43,469 nt of DNA from Bacillus subtilis subsp. subtilis (GTDB lineage Bacteria; Pseudomonadota; Gammaproteobacteria; Xanthomonadales; Xanthomonadaceae), in assembly GCA_021733645.1 (NCBI GenBank), contig JAHREJ010000040.1, positions 1 through 43,469 of the forward strand, read 5' to 3'. The notes under the pieces are model-generated. The model saw nothing but the letters and a program-made list of their open reading frames with translations. It was not told where the DNA came from and made no database searches. Below, in pieces: positions 26,739-34,264 of the stretch (within the stretch, counting starts at the first letter, position 1; the number at the start of each line of letters is the position of its first letter). A program made the translations under genes and the position numbers.

Positions 26739-27863
26739 GTGCCGGCCAGCACGGCGGCGCCGATGGGCATGATCGCGTTCGTGGCAGCCGGGCTGTTGGG
26801 CGTGGGGGCGGTGGGGCTGGCGGTGCGGCGGCGCAGGGCGCGTCCGGCCGCGCCGGTGCCGCGCGTACGCCTGGGCGAGCCGCTGCCGGCCTCTCCGCCA
26901 GCCGGGACGGGGGCGCCGGCTGCGCCCGCGGAACTACTGCAGGCCGGTCTGCATGCGCTGGCGCTGGTGCCGCGCAGTGGCGATGCCGACGCTGCCGACC
27001 GGCCCGGCGATGGCGTGCTGCACGCGGCGGTGGTGGCGGCGCTGGAACAGCGCGACTGGTCGGCCCGGCATCTGCCGCGCCGTCCGCAGCTGCTGCCGCA
27101 GCTGATCCAGACGGTCAATGACAGCGATGCCTCCGCGCGTGCGATGGCCGCCATCATCGGCCAGGACCCGGTGCTGACCGGCAACCTGCTGCGCATCGCC
27201 AACAGCCCGGTGTACCGGTTGCAGGCCAAGCCGGTGGACACGCTGCAGCGCGCGGTGACCCTGGTGGGCACCGAAGGCATCCGCCAGATCATCAGCGCGG
27301 TGCTGGTACAGCCGGTGATGCAACTGCATTGCGAAGCGTTTCCGCAATTCGGCACGGTGATCTGGGAGCACGCGCTGCTGGCCTCGCGCGCGGCGGCCGA
27401 CCACGCGCGGCTGGTGACCCACGAAGACGCCTTCGCTGCGCAGTGGCTGGGCCTGACCCAGGGCCTGGGGGCGGCACTGGTGATGCGACAGCTGCTGGAC
27501 ACCTGCGCCGGGCAGGACGACGCGCTGCCATCGCGCACGCTGGCCACGCAGGTGCTGGATGCATGGACGTTGCCGGTGGCCGGGCGGATCGCGGCGGCAT
27601 GGGAACTGCCGCGCGCGGTGCACGAGGCGTTGCTGCGCGATGCCGATACCGCCCAGGGCGGGCTGTCGGGCAGCCTGCGCTTCGCCCGGGCCGCCGCCGC
27701 GGCCAGCCTGCTGTGTCGCCACGGCCTGATCGGCCAGGCCCAGGCGCTGGCGATCCTGGAACAGCAGCACGCCACGCCGTCGCACGCGCTGCAGTGGATC
27801 TGGCGCCGCCTGCATGGGCGCGCGGTGGAAACCCAGGACGCCGACGAGCGGGTGGAAGGGTGA
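26739..27863 (+). CDS. HDOD domain protein with N-terminal membrane segment
   Basis: A protein of up to 374 residues. One hydrophobic helix (MIAFVAAGLLGVGAVGLAV) is followed by Arg/Pro-rich residues. An HDOD domain then occupies about residues 105-320: LPRRPQLLPQLIQTVND, IIGQDPVLTGNLLRIANSP, VDTLQRAVTLVGTEGIRQI. HDOD proteins are catalytically degenerate HD-fold proteins that act as adaptors in two-component or c-di-GMP signalling. The start is uncertain: GTG at 26739, or ATG at 26763 or 26769, none with a clear ribosome site. It ends 45 bases before the convergent phospholipase D-family gene. Confidence 0.85.
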   Translation: MPASTAAPMGMIAFVAAGLLGVGAVGLAVRRRRARPAAPVPRVRLGEPLPASPPAGTGAPAAPAELLQAGLHALALVPRSGDADAADRPGDGVLHAAVVAALEQRDWSARHLPRRPQLLPQLIQTVNDSDASARAMAAIIGQDPVLTGNLLRIANSPVYRLQAKPVDTLQRAVTLVGTEGIRQIISAVLVQPVMQLHCEAFPQFGTVIWEHALLASRAAADHARLVTHEDAFAAQWLGLTQGLGAALVMRQLLDTCAGQDDALPSRTLATQVLDAWTLPVAGRIAAAWELPRAVHEALLRDADTAQGGLSGSLRFARAAAAASLLCRHGLIGQAQALAILEQQHATPSHALQWIWRRLHGRAVETQDADERVEG

Positions 27864-27876
27864 GGGGCACAGGGCC

Positions 27877-27893
27877 GCCACGCGGGGCGTGGC
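27877..27893. terminator. Hairpin between convergent HDOD and PLD-family genes
   Basis: A perfect 7-bp stem (GCCACGC, GGG loop, GCGTGGC) in the 45-base convergent gap. There is no T-run, so termination is inferred only from its position. Confidence 0.4.
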
Positions 27894-27908
27894 GCTCCGG
27901 GCCAAGGG

Positions 27909-29486
27909 TTACAACTGCGATTCCAGGGGCAACCAACTGATGGCGCGCGCGCTGGCACGCAGCCAGAATGAGGTGTCTGGTTCGTGGTCCAGCAGTACCG
28001 GTGGTTGGGCGGCGCGATCCAGCCAGCGGACCTGGTCCTGTGCGTCCAGTATCACCCAGTAGCTCTGCACGGGATCGGCCAGGCGCAGGTACTCGGCTCG
28101 CAACTGCGCCGCCAGCACCGCATCGTCGAACAGCACGCCCATTTCGGTGTTGAGGTAGGCCGAGCGCGGGTCCAGGTTGAACGAGCCGACGAAGCCGCGA
28201 CGGTCGTCGAGCATGAACGCCTTGGTATGCAGGCTGGCACCGCTGCTGCCGAACAGGCCGCCGCGGTCGCCGTCTCGGTGTGCCTTGAGTTCATACAGGT
28301 GGACCCCGCCGCGCAGCAGCGGCGCGCGGTAGTGCATGTAGCCCCCATGCACGGCGGCCACGTCGTTGGCGGCCAGTGAGTTGGTCACCACCCCAACGGT
28401 GACGCCACGCCGGACCATCGCCGCCATGCCGTCGGTGCCTTCCTGGCCGGGGACGAAATACGGTGAAATCAGCAGCGCCTTGTGCGTGGCGGCCTGCAGT
28501 TCGCGCACCAGCCGGGAGACCAGCCAATTGGCCTGGTCGTCACGGCGATGCTTCATTGGCGGGTCGGAAACGATCTCTACGTTCGGTGACCAGTGCAGCG
28601 CGACTGCGTCGCGGTAGTACGAACGCGCCGACTGCGAGCGTTCAACCCGGTCCAGATAGGGTTGCGCGGCCCCCAGTCTGGCGTCGAGTTCGGATTGGCG
28701 TACCAACCGCTGCAGCTGGGCAGGGGTATGCCGTGCCAGTGCGGCAATCGGCACGGCGGTTTCGCTGTTCCAGTACTCATCGAAAATGCCGTTGGCCTGG
28801 TCCACGGCCTTGCCGGCCACCAGCAGGTCCAGGTCGCGGAAGTTCACGTCCGCGCGTGCGCTGAAATACTCCTCGCCGATGTTGCGGCCGCCGACGATGG
28901 CCACGCGGCCATCGGCGATCCACGCCTTGTTGTGCATGCGATGGTTGACGCTGAAAAAGCGCTGGACCATTTCCACCAGCCGCCACAGTCCGCCGCGGTT
29001 GCGGAAGGGGTTGTACAGGCGGATCTCGATGTTGGGATGGGCGTCGAGCGCCATCAACAAGGCATCCTTGTCCTGCGCGTTCATGTCATCAAGCAGCAGG
29101 CGCACGCGCACGCCGCGCTCGGCGGCCTGATGCAGTGACTGGGCCATCAGGTGGCCGATGAGGTCGTCGTGCCAGATGTAGTACTGCAGGTCCAGGCTGC
29201 GCCCGGCATGGGCAGTGATGACTGCACGCGCGGCGTAGGCATCCAGGCCATCGGCAAGGAAGGCCACGCCGCTCTGGCCGGGGTGTTCGGCCTGCAGGCG
29301 CGCCACTTCGCGGTCGATCACGGTCTGCGCCGGTTGCACCGGCAGCCTATGGCTGGGCGCGCCGATGGCCTTGGGGGTGAGGTGGTCGGCCAGCAGCAGG
29401 CCGCTGAGTACCAGCAGCACCAGCAGCCCCAGCACGATTCCCAGCCAGCGCAGCATCCGGCGCCAGAGCGGCTTTTTTTCAGTCAT
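27909..29486 (-). CDS. Phospholipase D-family protein, probable cardiolipin synthase
   Basis: A 525-residue membrane-anchored enzyme of the ClsC/YmdC-like PLD group. After MTEKKPLWRRMLRW comes one hydrophobic helix (LGIVLGLLVLLVLSGLLL). Two complete HKD motifs follow: HNKAWIAD with GGRNIGEEYF, and HTKAFMLDD with GSFNLDPRS. Such proteins transfer phosphatidyl groups to make cardiolipin or related lipids. The ATG at 29484-29486 begins the predicted cytoplasmic tail. No helper gene such as ymdB is beside it, so exact substrates are open. Confidence 0.9.
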   Translation of the reverse strand: MTEKKPLWRRMLRWLGIVLGLLVLLVLSGLLLADHLTPKAIGAPSHRLPVQPAQTVIDREVARLQAEHPGQSGVAFLADGLDAYAARAVITAHAGRSLDLQYYIWHDDLIGHLMAQSLHQAAERGVRVRLLLDDMNAQDKDALLMALDAHPNIEIRLYNPFRNRGGLWRLVEMVQRFFSVNHRMHNKAWIADGRVAIVGGRNIGEEYFSARADVNFRDLDLLVAGKAVDQANGIFDEYWNSETAVPIAALARHTPAQLQRLVRQSELDARLGAAQPYLDRVERSQSARSYYRDAVALHWSPNVEIVSDPPMKHRRDDQANWLVSRLVRELQAATHKALLISPYFVPGQEGTDGMAAMVRRGVTVGVVTNSLAANDVAAVHGGYMHYRAPLLRGGVHLYELKAHRDGDRGGLFGSSGASLHTKAFMLDDRRGFVGSFNLDPRSAYLNTEMGVLFDDAVLAAQLRAEYLRLADPVQSYWVILDAQDQVRWLDRAAQPPVLLDHEPDTSFWLRASARAISWLPLESQL

Positions 29487-29543
29487 GTGCCGATGCTAGG
29501 CCGGCGCGACCTGGACGGCGAGTGCCGGGCCGCGCCGCAGGCA

Positions 29544-30254
29544 TCAGAAGCGCTCGTCGGGGGCCAGGTAGCGCCACTGGCCGGGCGCCAGTTTGCCCAT
29601 GGCCACGCGGCCGATGCGCAGGCGGCGCACGCTGATGACCTCCAGCCCGACCTGACGGCACATGTCGCGCAGCTGGCCCGGTTGCACCGGTTTGATGGCA
29701 AAGCGCAGGCGGGTTTCGTTCTGCCAGCTGACCTTGCACGGGGGCAGGGGCCAGTTGCGGAAGCTGAGGCCGTGGGCGAGGCGTTTCATGCCGTAGGGCA
29801 CCAGTTCACCGCTGACTTCGACCAGGTATTCCTGTTCGAGGGTGGCGCCGCGGTCTTTGAGGTGGGAAACGATGCGGCCGTCCTGGCTGACCACGACCAG
29901 GCCGCTGTCTTCGTCGGCCAGGGGCATGACCAGTTGCAGGGCGTGGAAATGGCGCTGGAGCAGGGTGACGCCGGTGGCGTCCAGTTCGCTGCGGCTGTCG
30001 GGGGTGACCAGGGCGCTCAGTTCGTCGGCGCGCATGCCGGCCGGTTTGTGCAGCAGCATGCTCACAGTTTCGGTGCGGGTGGCTTCGGCGTTGTCGCGCA
30101 GCACGATGACCTCGTCGGTGACCAGCGTCTGCGGTTGTTCGACGACCTGGCCGTCAACGGTGACCCAGCCGCCTTCGATGTAACGCTGGGCGTCGCCACG
30201 GGAGCAGCCGATGAGGCTGGTCAGGCGTTTGTCGAGTCGGATTGGATCGGTCAT
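29544..30254 (-). CDS. RsuA/RluF-family pseudouridine synthase-like protein (altered active site)
   Basis: A 236-residue protein with an N-terminal S4 RNA-binding domain (IRLDKRLTSLIGCSRGDAQR, YIEGGWVTVDGQ) and a RsuA-type synthase domain (LLHKPAGM at the first core strand). The family's GRLDxxxxGL active-site motif reads MPLADEDSGLVVVSQDG. In an ungapped alignment to RluF (VGRLDKDSQGL), the catalytic Asp position is Ala, with an Asp one residue later. The rest of the fold, including the C-terminal LEVISVRRLRIGRVAMGKL, is well kept. The ATG at 30254 replaces a longer, unsupported frame. It may be a divergent active subfamily or an RNA-binding non-enzyme. Confidence 0.8.
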   Translation of the reverse strand: MTDPIRLDKRLTSLIGCSRGDAQRYIEGGWVTVDGQVVEQPQTLVTDEVIVLRDNAEATRTETVSMLLHKPAGMRADELSALVTPDSRSELDATGVTLLQRHFHALQLVMPLADEDSGLVVVSQDGRIVSHLKDRGATLEQEYLVEVSGELVPYGMKRLAHGLSFRNWPLPPCKVSWQNETRLRFAIKPVQPGQLRDMCRQVGLEVISVRRLRIGRVAMGKLAPGQWRYLAPDERF

Positions 30255-30295
30255 GGGGCGGGCAACGAAAGCGGGATGCGGGCGGGGAGTGTACT

Positions 30296-30323
30296 GGGTG
30301 GGGGTGGGGAGTGGGGTGTGGGG
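30296..30323 (+). other. Putative G-quadruplex tract
   Basis: Five runs of three to five G separated by one- or three-base loops (T, T, AGT, TGT) occur 42 bases upstream of the RsuA-like start, on the strand opposite to that gene. Folding is predicted from the pattern only. Confidence 0.6.
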
Positions 30324-30345
30324 TGTGGTGGGCCCGGCTGGGCCG

Positions 30346-30405
30346 GAGCTGAAGCCGGAGCCGGAGCCAGAGCCAGAGCGACTTCGACAGCCGGAGCAAC
30401 AGCCG
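30346..30405 (+). repeat. Degenerate hexamer-phased tract (GAGCCx/CAGCCG)
   Basis: Ten consecutive hexamers of the type GAGCTG, AAGCCG, GAGCCG, GAGCCA, CAGCCG and GAGCAA keep one phase across 60 bases, with two more diverged units. The tract ends 21 bases before palindromic element A. Confidence 0.6.
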
Positions 30406-30426
30406 GTTGGCCGGCCGGCTTGGGTT

Positions 30427-30533
30427 GGCCGGGGGTGGGTGGGTTGGCGGGACACGCCGCAAGTACGTCCGTGTAGGCTCGTGAGCGCCATCCATGGCGC
30501 CCAACGGTCCCGCCAACCCACCCACCCCCGGCC
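30427..30533 (+). repeat. Palindromic element A (27-bp arms, 53-nt core)
   Basis: Left arm 30427-30453 and right arm 30507-30533 are perfectly complementary over 27 bp. The left arm is G-rich, with four G-runs ending GGGAC; the right arm begins GTCCC. The 53-nt core at 30454-30506 contains its own hairpin, GCGCCAT-CC-ATGGCGC (30485-30500). The core is identical to that of element B on the other strand, while the arms differ. After the right arm, a GACAG...GGTGGCCT block is also shared with element B. Confidence 0.9.
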
Positions 30534-30660
30534 CCGACAGTTGACTGGTGGCCTTTTGGAAGGGCAATGGCGAATGGCGGAGCTTTCAGGCAGACGGGCG
30601 GCCTTGGTGGCTGGGCGCACGGTTTGAAAGCTGAAGCTGATGGCTGGTTTGAATCTGACT

Positions 30661-30719
30661 TTCTAATTGAATTTCTAATTGAATTTCAAATTCAATTTCA
30701 AATTTTAGTTCAATTTGAG
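30661..30719 (+). repeat. AT-rich 12-base tandem repeats
   Basis: Units of the form TTCTAATTGAAT, TTCTAATTGAAT, TTCAAATTCAAT, TTCAAATTTTAG and TTCAATTTGAG run head to tail and lead into the 11-base array. The low GC content contrasts sharply with the surrounding genome. Confidence 0.75.
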
Positions 30720-30774
30720 ATTGAAAGTGGATTGAAAGTAGATTGAAAGTAGATTGAAAGTAGATTGAAAGTAG
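30720..30774 (+). repeat. Five tandem copies of an 11-base unit
   Basis: ATTGAAAGTAG is repeated five times without gaps (first copy ATTGAAAGTGG). The 11-base period keeps each unit on nearly the same helical face. Confidence 0.9.
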
Positions 30775-30800
30775 ATTGGAATTCAGGTTGGAGTTGAAGC

Positions 30801-30842
30801 TTTGGCTTTGGCTTTGGCTTTGGCTTTGGCTTTGGCTTTGGC
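30801..30842 (+). repeat. (TTTGGC)7 hexanucleotide array
   Basis: Seven perfect tandem copies of TTTGGC. Perfect identity suggests recent slippage-driven expansion. It lies 63 bases left of palindromic element B. Confidence 0.95.
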
Positions 30843-30905
30843 TTGGTCCTTTGCCTGCCCTTGCTCCCGCTTCTGGCGCTTCACAGGCCACCGGCAGTCT
30901 GTCTG

Positions 30906-31012
30906 GGGTGGGGGCGTGTGGGTTCACGGGACCGTTGGGCGCCATGGATGGCGCTCACGAGCCTACACGGACGTACTTGCGGCGTGTCCCGTGAACCCAC
31001 ACGCACCCGCCC
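30906..31012 (-). repeat. Palindromic element B (27-nt arms, same 53-nt core, inverted)
   Basis: Arms at 30906-30932 and 30986-31012 pair at 25 of 27 positions. The core 30933-30985 is the exact reverse complement of the element A core (53 of 53). Six arm positions differ from element A, and five of these are matched by complementary changes on the other arm, for example GG/CC in A against CA/TG in B next to the GGGAC end. This conserves the stem rather than its sequence. Confidence 0.9.
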
Positions 31013-31036
31013 AATCCAGCGAACGTTGCGCCGGAC

Positions 31037-31112
<76 letters not shown>

Positions 31113-31167
31113 TTGCTTTGGCCTTAGCTGGCAGCCGGCCAGCGGCGGGCACTACCGCATCGGGCGG

Positions 31168-31665
31168 TCAGCCGGCGGGGCGTTCCAGGTGGGTCAGGTA
31201 CAGACGCAGATCGAATTCCAACTGGTGGTAATCCGCTTCCATGTGCGTGCACAGCTGGTAGAAGGCCTTGTTGTGGTCCGATTCCTTCAGGTGGGCCAGC
31301 TCGTGCACCACGATCATCTTCAGGAAGGGCGCCGGTGCCTCGCGGAACACCGTGGCGATGCGGATCTCCCGGCTCGCCTTCAGCCGGCTGCCCTGAACCC
31401 GCGACACCGTCGTGTGCGTGCCCAGCGCATGCTTCAGCACCTGCAGCCGGCTGTCGTAGATCACCTTGGACAGCGGCGCCGACTGGCGCAGGTAACGCTC
31501 TTTCAGCCCTTGGGTGTAGTCGTACAGCTGCCGATCGTTGCGCACCGTATGCAGGTCCGCGTAGCGGCGTTCCAGCCACGGCCCCAGGCGATCGCCCGCG
31601 ATCAGCTCGCGGACCTGCTGCTGCAGGGCCTCGGGGTAACCGGCTAGGTATTTCAGGGCGGTCAT
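31168..31665 (-). CDS. YgjP-type (DUF45/M48-like) metallopeptidase domain protein
   Basis: A 165-residue protein of the YgjP-like WLM/DUF45 group. The zinc motif HELAHLKESDHNKAFY is near residue 118, with HExxH followed by a downstream His. A preceding STVSR-like strand region is represented by HTTVSRVQGSRLKASREIRIA. There is no signal peptide, so it is probably cytoplasmic. E. coli YgjP has been described as a UTP pyrophosphatase, but whether that applies here is uncertain. The ATG at 31665 is divergent from the DUF2058 gene. Confidence 0.86.
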   Translation of the reverse strand: MTALKYLAGYPEALQQQVRELIAGDRLGPWLERRYADLHTVRNDRQLYDYTQGLKERYLRQSAPLSKVIYDSRLQVLKHALGTHTTVSRVQGSRLKASREIRIATVFREAPAPFLKMIVVHELAHLKESDHNKAFYQLCTHMEADYHQLEFDLRLYLTHLERPAG

Positions 31666-31674
31666 GGACGACGG

Positions 31675-31703
31675 TTGGGACTGGGCGGGCAGAGCAGTAT
31701 GAT
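31675..31703 (+). promoter_or_regulatory. Predicted promoter of the DUF2058 gene
   Basis: TTGGGA (31675-31680), a 17-base spacer and TATGAT (31698-31703) form a good sigma-70 match. The start near 31710 gives a leader of about 29 nt before the ATG at 31739. Confidence 0.55.
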
Positions 31704-31738
31704 GGCCCCCGGAATCGGGCAACAACAGATGCAAGCGT

Positions 31739-32290
31739 ATGGCAAAGGCAAATCCCCTGCAGGAACAGCTGCTCAAGGCCGGGCTGGTCAAGAAATCCCA
31801 GGTTTCCCAGGCCGCCCGTGAGCAGGTCAAGGCCCGGCACGGCAAGGCCCCGGTGGCGCCCAGCGAAAGCCAGCGCGAGACCGAACGGCTGCGCGTGGAA
31901 AAAGCGGAACGTGACCGCGCGCTGGAAGCCGAGCGCAAGGAAAAAGCGCGCGGGCAGGAGCTGCAGGCCCAGGCACGGCAGATCATCGAGACCCACAAGG
32001 TCAAGCGTGACGGCGAAAGCGAGTACCGCTTCAACGACGGCAGCGTGATCCGCACGTTGCTGGTGAACGCCGCCCTGCGCCGGCAGCTCGCCACCGGCGC
32101 GCTGGTCATCGCCCGCCTGGGTGAAGGCTTCGAACTGCTGCCGCGTGCTGCCGCCGACAAGGTGCGCGAGCGTGACGCCAGCGCCATCGTGCTCGACAAC
32201 GCCCAACCCGGCGCGGAGCCCAGCACCGGCAACGCCGATGACGATGCCTACTACGCCCAGTTCCAGGTGCCCGACGACCTGGTCTGGTGA
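31739..32290 (+). CDS. DUF2058 family protein (YaiL-like)
   Basis: A 183-residue cytoplasmic protein of the DUF2058/YaiL family. The N-terminal third is a charged helix-loop (MAKANPLQEQLLKAGLVKKS) followed by a long Lys/Glu/Arg coiled coil (about 45-85). The C-terminal domain has YRFNDGSVIRTLLVN and GFELLPRAAADKVRERD and ends YYAQFQVPDDLVW. Family members are nucleoprotein-like but not functionally resolved. The ATG at 31739 follows a good promoter; the ribosome site is weak. Confidence 0.9.
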   Translation: MAKANPLQEQLLKAGLVKKSQVSQAAREQVKARHGKAPVAPSESQRETERLRVEKAERDRALEAERKEKARGQELQAQARQIIETHKVKRDGESEYRFNDGSVIRTLLVNAALRRQLATGALVIARLGEGFELLPRAAADKVRERDASAIVLDNAQPGAEPSTGNADDDAYYAQFQVPDDLVW

Positions 32291-32399
32291 CGGCCGTCTG
32301 AAGCATTCACGCCGCTGCCGGGGTGTTCAGCCGCACGTCGGCTGGGCCCGCCGGGCCAGGTCTATGCTGGTGGCCTGACACCGGCATGGGAGACAGGTC

Positions 32400-32666
32400 A
32401 TGGCGACAGGTTGGGCAGGCGACGGTGCGGTCCAGGACCAGATCGATGCCACCGTGGACGAGGCCATCCAGCGCGCCCGGGCGCAGCTGAAGCAGGGCCC
32501 GGGACTCACCCGCTGCGAACACTGCGATGCCCCCATTCCCGAGGCACGGCGCAAGGCCGTCCCCGGCGTGCGGTCCTGCGTGCGCTGCCAGGAAGAAGAA
32601 GATGCCGCCCAGCACGAAAGTGGCGGCTACAACCGGCGTGGCAGCAAGGACAGCCAGCTTCGCTGA
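32400..32666 (+). CDS. DksA/TraR-family C4 zinc-finger protein (YbiI-like)
   Basis: An 88-residue protein. The N-terminal helix (DQIDATVDEAIQRARAQL) is followed by a four-cysteine zinc finger: CEHC and CVRC about 20 residues apart, with the linker PIPEARRKAVPGV typical of the TraR/YbiI short DksA-like group. Such proteins may bind in the RNA polymerase secondary channel, but the long DksA coiled-coil is missing, so ppGpp-type function should not be assumed. It converges on the MscS gene. Confidence 0.9.
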   Translation: MATGWAGDGAVQDQIDATVDEAIQRARAQLKQGPGLTRCEHCDAPIPEARRKAVPGVRSCVRCQEEEDAAQHESGGYNRRGSKDSQLR

Positions 32667-32700
32667 TTGCCGGCGGCGGGCGTGTGGGCCGCGCCGCGCT

Positions 32701-33282
32701 TCAGCCGTCTCCCTGGATCCCGCCCGGCGCCTGCGATGGATCGCGCCAGCGGCGCACGGTGCGCTGGAAGAACATGTTGTTGGGAATCTGCAGAACCGTG
32801 CCTTCGTGATGGCCGTCGGTTTCCTGCAGCGTGGTGTAGATCAGGTTGACGTCGATCACCCGCCCCTTGAGTCCCGGCTTCTCGCCGTTCTCCAGCAGCT
32901 CGATGTAATCGTGCAGGCGGAAGGGGCGGGTGGTGAAGATCAGCAGCGTGCAGAAGATGTTGGACAGCACGCTCCATGCCGCGAAGAACGCCACCGCGCC
33001 GACCGCGGCGAACCCGGTGAACGCCGTCCACAACACGCTGGCCTTCACCCCCACGATGCTGAGAATCACCAGCAGCGCGGTGCTGTACACCACGAAACTG
33101 AAGGCACGGCGCACGCCCATGATCATTTCCGGCGGCAGCGTGTAGTGCTCGCCGACGCGCCGCATCAGCCGCCGCGCGACCAGGCGCAACAGCCATGCCA
33201 CCAGCAGGGTGAGCAGGATCTGCAGGGCAGGGACCCCGTAGTGCAACCAGCCGTGGGTCCAGGTGGGCAGATGTTCTTTCAT
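32701..33282 (-). CDS. Small MscS-type mechanosensitive channel
   Basis: A 193-residue inner-membrane protein. Hydrophobic helices lie near residues 14-36, 58-80 and 82-115. The third, AFTGFAAVGAVAFFAAWSVLSN, matches the Gly/Ala-rich pore helix of MscS. The beta domain follows (RPFRLHDYIELLENGEKPGLKGRVIDVNL, with VLQIPNN). It is shorter than E. coli MscS (286 residues) because the C-terminal alpha/beta cage is mostly absent. It probably releases solutes on hypo-osmotic shock, though the truncated cage may change gating. Confidence 0.9.
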   Translation of the reverse strand: MKEHLPTWTHGWLHYGVPALQILLTLLVAWLLRLVARRLMRRVGEHYTLPPEMIMGVRRAFSFVVYSTALLVILSIVGVKASVLWTAFTGFAAVGAVAFFAAWSVLSNIFCTLLIFTTRPFRLHDYIELLENGEKPGLKGRVIDVNLIYTTLQETDGHHEGTVLQIPNNMFFQRTVRRWRDPSQAPGGIQGDG

Positions 33283-33326
33283 GTGGCGCGTGGATCCTTG
33301 CAGCGATAGTGCGGTATGCGCCTATC

Positions 33327-33545
33327 TTAATCCGCCTTACCCCCGGTATTGGCCACGGCCATCCACACCAGCGGCTGGGCTTCCAGCGTCTGGATCAGCG
33401 TGGACAGGCACACCGGAGCGTGCGCGGCGTACTGCACGCACAGGTCGGCCTGCGGCGGGATCGACAGATGGATCCTCACCGGGCTCCAAGGCAGGGCGCA
33501 GCTGCTGGCCAGCGACAGCAGCAGGAGCAGGCAGTGGGTGGACAT
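33327..33545 (-). CDS. Small hypothetical secreted protein
   Basis: A 72-residue frame with a signal-peptide-like start (MSTHCLLLLLSLASSCA) and no recognised family. AAGGA lies about six bases upstream of the ATG at 33545, which is good for this genome. The mature part has two Cys (LCVQY, PVCLS). It is divergent from the ECF sigma gene and shares with it the inverted repeat at 33600-33657. Existence is likely but not certain; the product could be a target or sensor of the sigma factor (speculative). Confidence 0.5.
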   Translation of the reverse strand: MSTHCLLLLLSLASSCALPWSPVRIHLSIPPQADLCVQYAAHAPVCLSTLIQTLEAQPLVWMAVANTGGKAD

Positions 33546-33599
33546 GGCAATTCCTTGGCGATGGCCGGTGGGGTATGCAGGCTTGGATGCGGCGGCAGC

Positions 33600-33657
33600 C
33601 GAAAAGGTTTAGAGGCGGCGCCGGCAATTTTTGTCGCGGCCGGTTTAAACCTTTTCG
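33600..33657. promoter_or_regulatory. Long-range inverted repeat before the ECF sigma operon
   Basis: Perfect 12-bp arms, CGAAAAGGTTTA (33600-33611) and TAAACCTTTTCG (33646-33657), flank 34 bases in the divergent region between the small secreted gene and the sigma operon. The right arm ends 23 bases before the sigma-factor ATG. It could be paired regulator sites or a cruciform. Confidence 0.6.
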
Positions 33658-33679
33658 CTGGACCGCGCATCCAACGGAT

Positions 33680-34264
33680 ATGCTCAACGCCACCATGCCC
33701 GTATCCCGCGCCCCAGCCGAGGCCGACCCCGTCGACGACCATGCCCTGGTCCGCGCCGCGGTCGGCGGCGACATGGCCGCCTACGAACGGATCTACCGAC
33801 GCCATTCGCCGCGGATGTATGCGGTGCTGTGGCGGCTGTGCGGCGGACACGCCGCGCGCGCCGAGGATGCCCTCCAGGACGCTTTTCTACAGGCATGGAA
33901 GGCTTTGCCGGGGTTCCGCTTCGACAGCAGCCTGGCCACCTGGCTGCATCGGCTGGGGGTGAACGCGGCACTGATGGAACTGCGCGCCCAGGCAAGCGAA
34001 CAGGCCTGCGACGCCGGCGAGGAAGGTTGGGACAGCCTGGCCACGCGTGCCGCGGTGGACCGCTGCGTGGGGACGTCGCTGGACCTGGAGCGCGCATTGG
34101 AAACGCTGCCGCCCCGTGCCCGGGCAGTGCTGGTGCTGCACGATATCGAAGGCTGGAAACACCAGGAGATCGCCGAACAGCTGCACATGGCTGTGGGCAG
34201 CTCCAAGGCTCAGTTGCACCGTGCGCGCGGCTTGTTGCGTGCCCGCTTGGGAGAAACCGCATGA
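33680..34264 (+). CDS. ECF-type RNA polymerase sigma factor
   Basis: A 194-residue sigma-70 family ECF factor. Sigma region 2 is at about residues 20-90 (DHALVRAAVGGDMAAYERIY, then AEDALQDAFLQAWKAL with FDSSLATWLHRL). Sigma region 4 is at about 135-190 (LETLPPRARAVLVLHDIEGW, HQEIAEQLHMAVGSSKAQLHRAR). The start is either the ATG at 33680 or an in-frame ATG at 33695; neither has a strong ribosome site. The stop overlaps the next gene as ATGA, a common sign of a sigma/anti-sigma pair. Confidence 0.93.
   Translation: MLNATMPVSRAPAEADPVDDHALVRAAVGGDMAAYERIYRRHSPRMYAVLWRLCGGHAARAEDALQDAFLQAWKALPGFRFDSSLATWLHRLGVNAALMELRAQASEQACDAGEEGWDSLATRAAVDRCVGTSLDLERALETLPPRARAVLVLHDIEGWKHQEIAEQLHMAVGSSKAQLHRARGLLRARLGETA

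Noticed and set aside
30586..30945. Low-complexity open frames (Ser-Gln and Asn-Leu runs) in the repeat region
   Set aside because: They are translations of tandem repeats, without ribosome sites, and cross palindrome B's arm.
30427..31012. Palindromes considered as integron attC sites or retron msr/msd RNA
   Set aside because: No integrase, cassette structure or conserved attC core sites, and no reverse transcriptase gene in the window.
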